Shown here: positions 1 through 13,800 of the stretch, piece after piece
Position numbering within the stretch: position 1 is the stretch's first letter
Layout: each line of letters opens with the position of its first letter
NCBI GenBank assembly: GCA_013365365.1
Contig: JABVXU010000011.1
Span: 124,001 to 188,000, forward strand
From: Cruorifilaria tuberocauda
Lineage: Eukaryota > Nematoda > Chromadorea > Rhabditida > Onchocercidae
Reading direction: 5' to 3'
Length of the DNA: 64,000 nt
Notes under the pieces: generated by a model
What the model was told of the DNA's origin: nothing
The model's input: only the letters and a program-made list of their open reading frames with translations
Databases searched by the model: none
Program-made: the position numbers and the translations under genes

Positions 1-3000
1 GAACTATCAGTAAGGAATAAACTAGAAGTCGAGGAATCATGTCTGATTAACTGGTGGAAACGCCGACAAATGTTAATCCAACGACCCCGACCCATTTTTA
101 TATCGAAAATAACTTGTTTACAGTTCCCATATTTCCTTTTTTAACCGAATATTGAAATTTAAGGCGAAAAATATTTGTCACTTCTGTATACAGCTTAATT
201 TCCTTTTACTAAAAATTATATTATAAAGCCTATACAAGTAAGGAAATACGAAGTTGATAAATTGTAAGCCAAGTATGCAAAGTAGTAACGACTCGAGAGG
301 TACTAAAACTAAGTATGCAAGTAATTCAGCGACTGTAGTTCTCTCACTCATTTCTCATTCTTTCAGCTTGAGGTAGTTAAAATATGAAAATTGTTTTGAT
401 ACCTAGAAATTGTTATGATACCTAGAAATTGTTACTAATGTACGATTTGTAAAAATGATTATCTAAATTTTGATTTGCTCGAATACATTTTCATCAGCGG
501 AGCAAAGAGATACTTTAACAGAATTGGTTTCATGAAATTGATGAATCTTATCTGTATTGTTTATTTGAAAGAATATAAAAAACTGAGGGCGAAGATACGA
601 TTATATGAGAAAATTTTTTTGACCAAATTAGCGATAGCAATTGTCGGGCCTGATGGCTCAGTTTACAAATTGCTGGGACTGTCGGATAATGTCTTTCAGA
701 AAAGAAGTAAATAAAGAAAAAAAGTGCCATCATTTGTATCAGAAAAAAGAGTAAGTTTTCAAAACTGCTAATATATAAAAACTTTTGCAGCATTACCGAG
801 GAGATATCTCTTTCTAATCTCACTGCTTACATCTCGTTATCGGTTCAAGCAATACATACAAAGATCTGATGATTGCACTGAGGATGTTCTCTGTCCAATT
901 CTTTCAAACACTCCAGAACTGGAAATTCTTTACAGTTTCTATTTTCTCATTTCAAGTTTTTAAAAAAAAGTTTCATTGAAAAGAGAGTATATTGGCATAA
1001 GCTTCCAGAAGAATTAGACAGAATTTGAGTCAAATTTAACTTGGAGTTCGTTCATTCAAATAATTCTATTCGCAACACGATGCAAGAAGAGAAACTTTCA
1101 CAACGATGCTCGAGCTTCTTTGATTTGGGAGTACAGTATGCCTGATGATGGCAAAGGGAGGTATGAAGATGATATTGGTAGTAATAGGACTGTTCTATGA
1201 AACGGTGACATACTGTACCATCATTATCATCATCATAATATTTCAACTACCATCATGACGATAATCCAATCTGCCAAATTAAGCACTTTTAATTATTATA
1301 CCGAAATCTTTTAAATTTCAATTTGGTCTTATTCCATTTCTATTGCAGTCGAAGATATTCATCATCTTACAATGACTATTTCGGAATGTTTTCAGCAAAT
1401 TAAATTCCAAATTTCAATTCTTGAATAAGTGAAATGAATTCTGATTGATATAAAAATATTAGATGAGTTATAATTTTAAGATATAATTCAACGTATATTT
1501 CAAATCATATTTTAATTGTAATAATGTCATTATTAATAAATGGCAAGATAACTAATTTAAATTAGTGATAATGAATGTGATCTTAGTGATAATATCAATG
1601 ATAAAGACGATAGTAGAGCAAACATATTCTACTAGTCATACAAAGTTACCTCTAATTAATTTTCACCTTATCATTTGAGGTAAATCTTAGCCTATAAATT
1701 AAGAGCAGGACAATAAGGTTTCAAGCAGTGAATTACTGTATTTTGACAGACGAAGGAAAAAGATTATGATTCTCTTGATAAGTAAAGTGATGAAATCAAG
1801 AAATGATGTTGGAATGAATAGAAGAAAGCAACATTCATATTCTACTTGTACTATTCGTATTGATTAGAAGCAATGAAGGTTAAGCTTAAGTAATGGATCA
1901 GAAAGAAAACTGCAGAGAATGACGGAAAGAATGTAAGTAAGGGATGAGAATATGTATGAGAAAAAGGCCTGATGTTTGCAGAGATGTGAGTGAGGCCAAA
2001 GATTGGCATAGGACAGTAATTACTTCTTCTTTAGGAAATTTCACAACAAACATCTGAAATCTTCGTTTCTCACTGCTCGAGATCACCTGCATGAAAAAGG
2101 CTGCGAAGAAAATAATTAAATTGTTTATGCATATAAAAAGTGGGATGAAAAGGCAAAGATCAAGCACTGATTGTCGGCCAAATGTTTACTCGAATTCTGC
2201 ATTAAGCACTTATCGAAATACCTCAACAGAAGTTTGTCTCATGTTTAAATGTGTTCAAATATAATTCATCATTGCAGCATGACGAACACAGAGGGGAGAG
2301 ATCAAGAATCAGTCAGCAAGTGTTAATAATTCTGTAGAGCTTTTTAAATTGTTATAAATGTCGAATAATGTAAGAAAGAATGAAATGGAATGACTCAACG
2401 GGAAAGAAAACACTTGAAAAATAATTAATAATTAAGGAAATTTGAAATAAGCAACTTCGATTGCCAGCAGTTCGTAATCCGCAATTTGCAGTCTCACTTA
2501 GAAGTTCGGCTGTTAAAGGAACTTTCCTGGGAACAGGATCTCGGAAAGAGAAGGGAACGGTTAGTGGTCGAACGGTGATGGCGGTGATGGCATGGTGGCG
2601 GTGTCTGGAAATGCAGTGGCACCGTGGGCATCGGTGTGGCTGTGTCGAGACGTCGTCACATCGCAGTGGTTGTTGGCACATAGTGGATCCGATCTGGCGA
2701 GGGGAAAGAGTTGCAAGGTTGTTGCATAATGCAGTGGACCGCCGCCGTTGCTCAAAGAGGAACGCTTATCGGAAATGTCACTTCGGTTAAGGAACACAAA
2801 TCAGAAGGGTCAAACTGACTGAACGGTTAAAGTCACAAAGTCAAAGTTCATTTCACCTCAAACAATCAGCTCGTCCCTTCCAGCCAGCACTTATCACATT
2901 GTCTCCTCAAACAAATTAATTTCATTTCTCGCATTCTCGCAGCAGCTTACCTCCATATTAGTTACGTGTAAAGTCTTCGGGGTAAGAGGGGGTGATAGTT

Positions 3001-6000
3001 TCAAATTTCAAACTGAATAATTCCGAATTGCTCGCTGTAAAAAAGTATTGAAGTGAGGGATGTAGTAAATTCTCATCTCATCAAATGTGTTCATTTGCCA
3101 TGATGACAACAATGGGCGCAACGTTCCGTGACATCCTGTACCTCCCTGTGCTGTCTCACATACTTCATTAACTTGTTATGAGCTGTTAGGTAGCCTTTCA
3201 GCTATTCTGGCTATTCAAAAACAGGTTGCTCTGAAGGTTGAACTCATTCCGTCTAACTTATGAATATAAATGGTTTTCACACTTGATTGGATTCATTGGA
3301 CTGTCACCATTGTGACAGATCGATAAGATCTTCAGTCCTGTTAATTCTAATCAATAGCCCTGATAGCATCATATAACGGAGTGAGTCGGAGTGAGCAATA
3401 CTATCACTCTTTTTCTGCTCTTGGTCTTCGAACTTGACATACTTGATTAACGAGTAATTCCAACTGAGATCTGAAACGTGCAATAAACGTATTTCCGAAC
3501 TTGAAAGTTTTCCATTGTATATGGCAAGGAGATGTGATGGCATTTCAAGTGAATAAATCCATCTATCTGTGAGTATTCTTAGGAAGACTTTAATAGCAAC
3601 CAAAAATTTACCAGTAGGCGTTAAATTTTAGTTTGAACTTATAGTATTATAATAATTCCTTGAATTAGAACAGGTTCGACAGTGGAAGAAGCTGAGACTC
3701 ATAGCTGTGAGCGAAGATGCTAACTAATGAAACGATAGTTAAAGTATGTTCTTTAAAGTATGTTCGATATTCGCCATCACACCTCCCAGTCTTCCAAAAC
3801 TGACTCAGTCATTGATATAATTTCAGCCTAAGTAATTCCATCTCTTTAATAACTTACTTATACCTTTGAAAGGAATTCTCAACATTGTTTACATGTCATT
3901 AATTAGCAGCTCTATTGGACATCACAAATTGCTTAAAATGATCGAAGACAGAAAACATCTGTCACTACCAGCCATATAATTGCAAATTACCAAAAACTTG
4001 TTTTTCTTTTCCGGTTAATCATTGTATCTGATTCAAAGTGAAGAGCAATAAAATATTAAACTAAATGTTTCATTATGAAATTAGCATTAATCGATGGACT
4101 GACCGGACCGGCCGGCATGGACGAGCAGAGAAAATTAATCCTTCTTTAATGTTTTCCGCGGAGAACTATTGCAATTTAGTGATTCATTGGCTTAACCCAT
4201 GTTCAACCTATCATATCATATTGTCACAATACAAACTCGAACTTCATCAGTGAGGAAAATGAATAGAATTGTGTTTTCTTATGCATGAAATGAATTAGAG
4301 TAAATAAGTAAATAAACATTGTGAGGGAAGAAGAAGAGAGACAGGAAGCATTCGGTATTCTCTCCTCATATTTTCTCTGAAGAGATCGTTACTGAGAAGG
4401 AAAGAGAAGAAAGTATGAAATTCTCCACACCAACAACCGACGACAGCGCCGTTCCACGCACGGCGCTATTGAATCTTTCCGTGTTCGGGGAAACATTTCT
4501 TTCTAATAAATTTTGACATATAAAGCAAATGAAGTAAATTGATGACGAATTCAGCTTCACTATCTCTCCCTCCTATTCCAATGTTGTGAGGGGAAGGGAA
4601 TGGAACTGTTTATCAAACCGAATTACTGAGACTGTAAATGAACTAATTAATAATGAGAAGATGTGGTACTATTTGCAATCAAGGCCTTATTAACGAGGAA
4701 CAACAGAGTATTTTCCGCCTAGTTACGGTCAACATATGTGGATGCTAATAGCCACTTAACGGGGTAATTTATCGTTGACGAAAGGCCCTGTCAACCATTG
4801 TAAGCATATTATTGAATCGGTTGAAATATGTTGGGATAGAAGAGAAGAAAGGGAGAGAAGCTGAAGTGGTTTTCCTTCTAGCGGTTGTCATTAATTCAAT
4901 TAATTACTTTAACTCTCAGTACCTCTCTTCATTATCATGGTCGAGGGTCACTAGTCATTATTCTTTCCAATGTAAAACAATTGGCTACTTATCATTCTGC
5001 GGTTTTCCCACGCAAAATCTTCTCCCTCCCAACTTTCCTATCCCTCAAACACAATGAGCAGAGCGTTATCATCCTCATTTCTGCACGTCACTTGCACGTT
5101 TATCTCTTATTCTTCTCCAACTTTTATCTTTCCTTTCTGAAGTTTTTCGGACAATTCTGAATGTTTCGGAATGCTTCAATTGGTCACTTCGACCCTTATA
5201 ACTGAAAACTGATAAGGAAATGTTAATCATGTTATCAGAGAGAAAAAAACTTGAGATTTTAGACAAGTGAAAGTGATTTGAATAACTTGACGAGACTTTT
5301 TGCAAGGAACCGTGAGCACTTGTATTCCAGTCCACTGCTGACTTATAAAGTGACATAAGCGCCGCTTAGCGCCAAAATTAAGTTCAAATTTTTTTTAAAC
5401 TTCAGTTTAATAATCCATTAAGGGAAGTCTCTTTCATTCACTATTCACTATCGATTCTCAAGCATGAATACTAAAAGTAAAGAAGACCAAATCAAATTAG
5501 TTTTTATTAAGAATTTATGGGAAGAATAATCTGTGAAGTCGCGCTCTCTAAGTTAAAATCATTCCCTTAACTTAACATTAATTATTGCACTTTTCGATGA
5601 TGGGTAGCTTTCTAAAAGTTAATTCTTGTCCAAAAACCACTGATAAACAATGAAGAGATATTTCAATAGTTGCAAAGAAGATTGTATGTGAGGAAATTTC
5701 CTTCCACTTACTGAACACATCCGATTCCATCATAATTGATAAGATGAAAAGACACGTCAAAAGTATCTCAGCTAAATATTGCGCCCATATTTCAATGAGA
5801 TGATTTATGGGATATCGTTCAGCAAGAGATTCCATATCATCTTTTATCATTGATCCTTATACTAATTGTTGACAAGCTATCACGATATTGAAAATCCGAT
5901 ATTTGCAGGTATTCGAGTATCGACTTGAATCGAATCCTTCTTAGCATTTCTGTTTTCAACTCTCACTCTAAAGAGATGCGGAGGGGTTTTCACGGACCCT

Positions 6001-7900
6001 CACCCATATACCCCCGCTCACACGTACATCCGCCACACACACAGTTGTCCTCTGAAAGAGGATATATCACATGCTGAAATGACAAAAGGCATAAATTTGA
6101 TTTTAATTAGTCAATTATAGGAAGAGGAGCAGCTAATGGTTTCATTGGTGTGTGGAAAGTGGCCAGAATAGCTGACTGAATAGCCAAGAACGGAGAATCG
6201 ATGGACGTGGAACAATGGAACAGAGATTACCAGCCAACGAAGTAAGTGACCAAAGGAGATGACAGCAGCGATCGGCTATTCTGTCTAATATGAAATTCAT
6301 TGCGATATCTCTTGTCTGCGACGTCTAAAAATAATTTACGACGGATGTATGGAACGCTTCATTTCTCCGTCTCTTCTCCATTCTCAATTTAAACCTAAAG
6401 TTTCATTTTGAGCGAAAGAAGTGATGAGAATGAAGTTTTCGTTACCACATAAAGAAAAAAGGAAGAAGAAACGGAAGAGGAGTGGAAGGGTGGACTGTTG
6501 GTACCAGCTTGTGCAGAAGACCCTTAGCAACCATACCTACCATCACTTATGCAATATTTGTGGAGACGAGACACGTCCGAGTGGACTACAAATAGGGCGG
6601 TCAGGTATCTCTCATACTTTTTCATAGCAACAACGAAACAATTCTACATCGTACATTGTTTGCAAACTGATTAAGCTAAAGTAGTCAGTTGCACGGTGGA
6701 CATCAAAACTGGTCATTCAGGTTAATTCAGGAGAGAGTTATGACCTTAACATCCAGTCTGTCTTCTTTTTCATCATTTATCTATTTCATTATTTAAGGAA
6801 CATTGAAAGTTTCAAAGATCCCACACTTAATTCTTCCACCTTTATCAGCTAATATTTAGAAGGAAACAGTGAAATTCTCTATCCATTTCAGAAAGCATTT
6901 CAGAAATGACCTCGCAGTTTTAAACTGAAGAAATTTTAAATACAAATCAGTCTTTCATGAAAAACTCGGCATTTGAACGGAATTTATTTGTTTGAAGCAC
7001 AATTTACCTCTTCCGGTTAGCTCCGTTGAATGACGTTCTTCTGTCAATCTTGCAGTTCACAAAAATTTCCCTTCCCGTTTGTTCTCCATTCGGAACGACT
7101 CAACAACACACCAGCAATTGGCTTAAAACATTCCAAATAATGTTTACAGAGTTTTGATTAAACCGAACATACCAGACTGAAAGGATGGAAATAAAAAATT
7201 AATAAACATCTGCTGCTCTTTGCAACCTGAGAAAATCCCTTTGGAAAGCAATGTTTGAGAGAAAGTCACTTGTAGTAGTGCGTCGAGTATTGTTATGAAA
7301 ATACGGTCACGTTTCAGTAAGTGCGTTATCACGCTTATTACGATGTTAGCACTGACTAAAAATCATTGAGTTGAATAATCAAATAGACATGATGATATCG
7401 CTTATAAATTTGGGATCTTAGAAAATTCTTCTAAATTGAAAAAACAATTCACCTCTTAACTCTATTAATTATCTTTATTCATCTGCGTCTTTACTCACAA
7501 TCCAATTTCTCTGCAATCCCACAACCTTTCCAATAATAGAAAATATTTTTCAATCTACAAAATCAGACAAAAACTTGGAACTCTTCAGGAAACTCAAAAA
7601 TAACCGTTCGCATAAATTCCCACTTCAGACCTGATTTTATTATTCATGGCGAAATTCCTTGTGTGTGTAAAGAATAATCTTTGTAGGACAAGATTTCTAG
7701 TTTTCATCTTATGATGAAAAGCGTAGTCGTAGCGAATTATGCCAACTACCATATCGTCATTTTAAATTATTTCTCGTTACGTATAATTATCGACTTCATC
7801 ATCGGATCAGTTTTTTCAAATGAACCCATCAAGATAAGATGATTTATATAGAAATTAAAATTCGAATGCAAAATTCAATAAAAACAAAAACAATGCAATG
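1..7900. other. AT-rich stretch without a supportable gene
   Basis: I saw no exon chain with matching splice phases on either strand. Short open frames occur, for example 2461-2790 plus with an antisense partner, inside a locally GC-richer patch at about 2460-2800. They have no recognisable domain and no good splice or start context. The stretch holds a short tandem repeat at 391-440. It is probably intergenic or intronic. Confidence 0.5.
391..440. repeat. short tandem repeat, 19-bp unit
   Basis: A 19-bp unit beginning TTGTTWTGATACCTAGAAA occurs twice in a row (391-409 and 410-428) and is followed by a partial third copy beginning TTGTTA. The first two copies differ at one base. Confidence 0.7.
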
Positions 7901-7927
7901 GCATTATGGCAATTGCATATATTTCAG

Positions 7928-8445
7928 GGTTAACGATCCTTTGGCAAGAATCGGACTCATCCGGATCGGTTAGTGAAGTTCTTATGCGTGCAATCTTCAG
8001 ATTCTCCACCAAGGAAGAACTCCGAGCACAGCTACGTTGGATTTTCGAAGAAATGATTCAGGAGCAAGAAATTACACGCTTTATATCTTTTCTTTCTGCG
8101 ACCATCAAATTTTGGCAGTTTTCGTTTCAATCACACTTTTAGAATCTATCAGAAGCCTGGAAAGTCTTTCCTTTACCATAAGTATCGATTTCATTGGCAG
8201 CAAGAGTCCACTATCATGGATCTATCATATTTCCCTGTTTGTAATCATTGTCAACGTTCTTATCATTTTTTTTGGTTGCCACATTTCGCTGAAAATTATT
8301 GTACTAATAATCCCGAACTCTTGGCTCTTTTCGTTTTTTTATGATATCATTCGTTCAAACTATTACCGATTACTGTGCTATTTGCGCCCAGAAAATTAAC
8401 AAGGAAGATAAATGCCGCCAGTTACGCGACCGCGATAGTCCGTAG
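7928..8445 (+). pseudogene. coding-like patch with broken frame, unknown family
   Basis: I do not recognise this. After a good acceptor (ATATTTCAG, ending 7927) a frame stays open to a stop at 8142. It contains an acidic, helix-like segment (SEVLMRAIFRFSTKEELRAQ). From 8153, after CTATCAG, a different frame reads a Cys/His/aromatic-rich stretch with a CNHC motif and a later C. It hits a stop directly after a run of seven T (8334-8340). One extra T would let it continue as ...DYCAICAQKINKEDKC to a stop at 8443-8445. Phases between the 7928 and 8153 segments do not match as a simple intron. It may be a decayed gene, a gene with a homopolymer sequencing error, or two chance open frames. The CxxC motifs could bind zinc, but that is only a guess. 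Confidence 0.3.
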
Positions 8446-10847
8446 CATCAAGACATTTGCGGTTTCCAGAAACTACAAAAATGAATGTTATTCACTTTCT
8501 TAAAAACAATTTACTGTAAGTGAGTGAATAAAATAAACAAAGGAAGAAAGCACTTCAATTTTAGCTATTAGTAGTGATAAATTACTTACTATTTTCAGTT
8601 ATAGCACCGTTACAAATCATGAAAAGTCGGAGAAAAAACTTAGATGCGATTTCAGTAACTAAATTTATTTTTCTGCCATTTCTCTCCTACAACAGAAATT
8701 TCAGAAAATTTTAATTCAAATTTTAATCTGTTTCCTTAATTCCTTGAAGTTAGCTGGAACATCTTAATTACTAAAATATTTCATGTGTTTTTTCATTATT
8801 ATTTGGTGATGTACTTTCCCTTTTTCTATTCAAGCAAATGAATAAATTGAAATGAAATATCTAATTTACAACAAATGATAGCATTAAATGCTCATCATTT
8901 ATTTTAAATTAGATATTTAATTTGATGCTAATAAAACTATCGATGCAAATCTTGATTTTAATGCAACTTTCCTTCTAAATTATCTTTTGATGATCCATAT
9001 TTATTCAGATCCATAATTCTTTAATTAAAGATATGGATTTATGCAAAGATGCAACTTCAAGAATGTCTCTTTCTAACTAAAAACCAATAAAACTAATTGC
9101 ATAACTTGAGCTTTTATATAGTTCCAATCAATTACTATTAATTTAGGATGTTTTGATCACTCCACGAGAAATTGGCTTGCTTGTTGGTTTGCAATTTTAA
9201 ATGTAGGTTTCTCGTAAAATATTTGATTTCTTTATAAAAACCTTAGCATTTGAATGTTTAACAAGTGGAAGTTATCAGCGAACTATCACATAGTGAAAAT
9301 TTCATTACCAATGAAAAAATATTCTGCGAAATATTCATGACAATTTTATTTTTCCCAAACCATCAGCTGAATTTTTGAGTTTCAAAATTAAAGGTAGCTT
9401 TTAAAATAGCAAATTTGACAAGATTTATTTCGTCTATCCTCGGCACATTTTTTTGTTGGAATAAAGTACGCATTACATAATATTACTTATTATCAACTAA
9501 AGTATAAATAATCTATATGAACGCAGTGTTGAGAAGCTAAGAAAAACAGAAAAAAGAAAGCAGTAACAGTTAACATTTATATTAACAGACAACATTGAAT
9601 GAAACGTCATGAAGATGAAAACTGTAAGGAAATTTTAAAAAATAAAAAACTGATAGTGGGAGAAGAGGTATATGTAAAGCTTACGGAACAACGGATATGA
9701 ATGATTTTTCCTGAAAAAAGAAAATGGACATACCTTAACAAGAATATACATATTGCTAATAAATAATGCTAAACATTGACTTTTCCTTTTTTCTACTCAA
9801 TTTATTTCTACAACTTAAAAAAGCAGCAAAATGTATCATGGATATTGGCATAATATTTCAATGATAATAATCAAAAACCGGAATACTTGATTGTAATATC
9901 CAGTTCTCTTCACATATAACACAGAGTAGTCGGAGATTAAAATGTAATCAATTTCTGCACTTTTAATTACCACTTCTTACATTCAGTCATCTTTCGACTA
10001 AATTATTTTACACTGAATTTTTGAATACTTTCTTGTTATCAAAAATGAAAGAAAACTAAATCAAAGAAATCAATCACATGCCAGCCATATGTCACATTGT
10101 ATATGAAGACTAATTTAGGAAGCTCAATAGCGTAACAATAATGCGCTTCGTACACAGCATTTTTGCTAATATATGTAAAATATATTAGAAGCCAAATTAT
10201 AAGCATTTGTCATTCATCTCTCAAATGTAAATTACTGCTTGCTAATTAATGATAACACCAACCTTTTAACGTATTTACAGTATTCACTTCTCCTGCCTCA
10301 TAAATACACACACGTGAACGTGCAAAACACATTGACACAAGTCCCAGAAAATACAAATAAGCCTTGACATGACTGCAACTGTTACCTAGCAAAACGAAAT
10401 TGAAATGAATGATGAAAATAAAGAAGTGTGAAAAACATAAATAAGGGACACAAGTTCACATTGATTTTGCAATCACAATAATGAGTACTATATGAATTGA
10501 AAATATGAAATGTTTAAAAGGAATCTGAAAATCAACATATTTTCTATTACTTTCAAGTAAATTTAACAAAAATCTAATTCATAAACAATCTAAATCAATG
10601 TGATTGGATTCGTTTTATAGGGATCTGTAATACACATAATTTCCCTTTTATTGTACCTATCATTTATGTTGACAGGCAAATAGGATAACACGACAGGTGA
10701 AAAATTATCAACGAATCATCAAAACTCTCACTAACTCAGGATAAAAAGGAATAAATTCGACTAACTTCAAAAATGAGCAAAATCTTCACTTTACAGAACT
10801 ATACGCCAAAAATTCTTAAACTGAAAAATCAAAATATATTATTTAAT
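8446..10847. other. AT-rich intergenic stretch downstream of the large zinc-finger gene
   Basis: Apart from the hairpin at 8855-8918 I found no exon-like sequence. The part just below 10848 is the expected 3' UTR and flank of the minus-strand zinc-finger gene. No canonical AATAAA lies close to its stop codon on the coding strand. Confidence 0.5.
8855..8918. repeat. 64-bp compound inverted repeat (hairpin)
   Basis: The outer arms AAATATCTAATTTA (8855-8868) and TAAATTAGATATTT (8905-8918) are perfect inverted copies. A second, inner pair (AAATGATAGCATT against AATGCTCATCATTT) continues the pairing with one bulged base. The whole could fold into a long hairpin or be the remnant of a small inverted-repeat element. 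No coding sequence overlaps it. Confidence 0.65.
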
Positions 10848-13800
10848 TCACATTTCTTCTTCTCCCTCATCTTCTTCTTCTTCTACAATATGGGTGATTT
10901 CCGCTTCTCCAGTGAGATCAGAATGATTATCCAGCTCATTCTTCATTAAAATACCACCACTTCCCAAAACATCTTCGTTTTCCAGCAGTGGTAGCCCAGT
11001 AATTGATGATTGTCCTGATGATGCACCAGCAAATCTTTCCGCCTACAAGATATGTGTGATTATCTCTGTATCGTCAACTTTTATATATGGGTCAATAAAT
11101 AAATTTTGAAGTGACAATTAATAGAGAATGATAACGGTTCCGGTCTAATTCTGAATTCATGTTGTATTAGCACGATATAAAATTAGAGGACAGTGGGCAA
11201 ATTCTTGAATAGGTATTAATATGTAACTGAAAGAAAAACCTTTATTGTTATAAGTCTAATAAAATCGACTAGAAAATCTACAATCAAAAAGGAAAAAAGT
11301 GATATAGTCATATCGATGATGCACAAATCACCTCATCATGCCCATTTTCTTCAGTGATAACATCGTCACCACTGATATCACTGTCCACCGATTGATCGCC
11401 ATCATTTTCCATTACAAAACGTTCTTGTGCATGATCCGCTTCACATAACATCGTATCATCTACACCATAATCACCTCCTTCTGTATACGATTGTACATCT
11501 TGTTCCGGCTCCAAACCTGATGGATGTCTATGACTTAAGCCTACACTCCTTTCGAAAAGTTTGGAATCGGAGAATACGATCAGTATTTTCAAAAATTCTC
11601 CTGGTAGCTGACTTTATTTTTACATTTAAAATCTTATAAAAATTAGTCTAAAGACAAAGACATTGTTCGACTGATGGCTAAATCTTTTAGGGACAACATT
11701 TTTAATCAATGTAACACCGCCAAGTGCAGATTTATCCAATCTTTGAATTTAAAGAAGAAAAAGCTAAGAGGAAAAGTGAGAAGTAAGAGGAAATTATCAA
11801 CCATCTTCTCCTTGCCGTTCATCATCCGAATCCGCATCACCGCCTTCCTGGCCATAATCTCTTTCAAGAGTTACATCAACACTTTCCGGCTGATCATCAT
11901 CTGTGGATCCAAGGACATCGAAAAATCGCCCTGTCGATAAACTTTGCTTTCTGGAAAGAGCAAAAAACTCGATACTAAATCGTAATTAAGATCTGAAGTA
12001 CAAACATTTTCTGATAATTTAGTGTACTAGTACGTCAGAGTTCTGATAGAAGTAATATCACGCACAATTTTTCGATATCAGCAGCAGTAGGTATTGGTGC
12101 ATCGATAAAATATGCTGGATAACATTCACGGATGATTTCCTTGATTTCAACGCGATATTTCCAGCGTTCATCAATTGGATGTTCTTGACTACCGTGCACG
12201 TCACGAATATGTTTCACTACCAAATCACGTGACTGATTTCCCTAAAGCATAAAAATTTCAAGATTCCAAATATTTTAACCGTCAAAATATCAGTAAGTTA
12301 TTAATTTTTAATAATTGACATGAATCAGCCAATAAAAAAGGCAAATTTCGAACTGTGTATATTAGTTTTTCCTATAACTTTATAACTGCCGGATCAATGG
12401 AAGAATACTCAGATAGAGCTTAACTTTTTTCAAATCTTTTTTGAATTTGAATTGTAATTTTTACTAAAGAAGATTGATCTTTTTCTTATTCTGCTTTGCT
12501 AAACCAACAAAGATACTTCAACACGAAAGTTGCAAGAAAAAAATTTTTTGGAGCTGAAAATTCTATACGAAAACCTACGATGTCACATTGTGGACAAAGA
12601 AACAGCTGCACATCCAGATGTTTGTATGCGTGATCGCTTAATCTTGATGTTGTTAGCAAACCACATTTCTGTAATTGGTTTTTTTAATTTTCAACAATGA
12701 ATTTGTGTTTTGATATTTAGAAATTTTAAATGTAAATTTCTTGCGGTGAAATACAACCTGGCAATGTGCAGCTTCGTTGAAGCGCTTTTTAAAATATTGC
12801 GCGCCACCAAGCCGCATACTGATTTCTCGTAATTTTGCCATTTCTTTGCGTTTCAGCTTTGACGGAGGTTTGCGTACACCAAACCGACGGTTTCTGGCTT
12901 TTCTCATACGATCACGATATGATGACGTGGAAGAAAATGATCGCGACACTGCTATAATTGGAGATGTTTCAGACTGATGTGAGGCCAACTGCGAAGAATC
13001 GGTAATATGCAATGCTGACGATGCTTTTACATCGTAGTCGTCCTAGAAAGTTTCAAATGCTATATTAACGGAAATGTGGAATTGGATATAACTATTACTT
13101 CGATCGATCAAAAAGCTCAGGACATTATTATTGCTTTTACTTTTGAATATACCTGGTGGATTTCAAAACTTTCAAAAATTGGATTTACAGTTTTGTACTT
13201 TCAAAATCAGATTTCAGAATTCAGAAGTAGAAATTGGACTATCAAAAGCTGAAAATTGGCAAATTCTGTACTCACTACACCATATGCTCTTGAATTCGTA
13301 ATTTCTTCTGAAATTGTAGTTGTAGGAGTAGTATTAGCATTTGTCATAATCTCCGCAACCAATCCTTCATCGTTAAATGCTTGCTCTGATAACTGAAATG
13401 TAACATATTGAGTTAACAATATGAAGATATAGAGAATGAACAATATATAAAATCTTATGAAAAATTTTATAGGATAGGGATTAAAAATTTTTATATCATT
13501 TCACACCACTTAATTAAAAAATACACCGTCCATTACAATAGACGGACAAAAACTGATTAATCTTGACAGTTGAAGATCACAAGAAATATGTGCATAAGTG
13601 TCTCATCAATAAGATAGAAAAGTCTCCTAATTTCTTCTAGTAAATTAATGCGTTAAAATTATCCGTTAAAATTATTTCTATGAGTAATGTGAGGTTATTT
13701 GCGAACAAAAAACGTGCAAATTAATTCAACAAACTCTATAGACGAACCCATCACCAATTTATTTCTATTATGATATGTTAATCTTATTAATTAGAATATA

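Noticed and set aside
2461..2790. 109-residue plus-strand open frame with antisense partner
   Set aside because: Sits in a GC-richer patch open on both strands; no domain, start context or splice partner.
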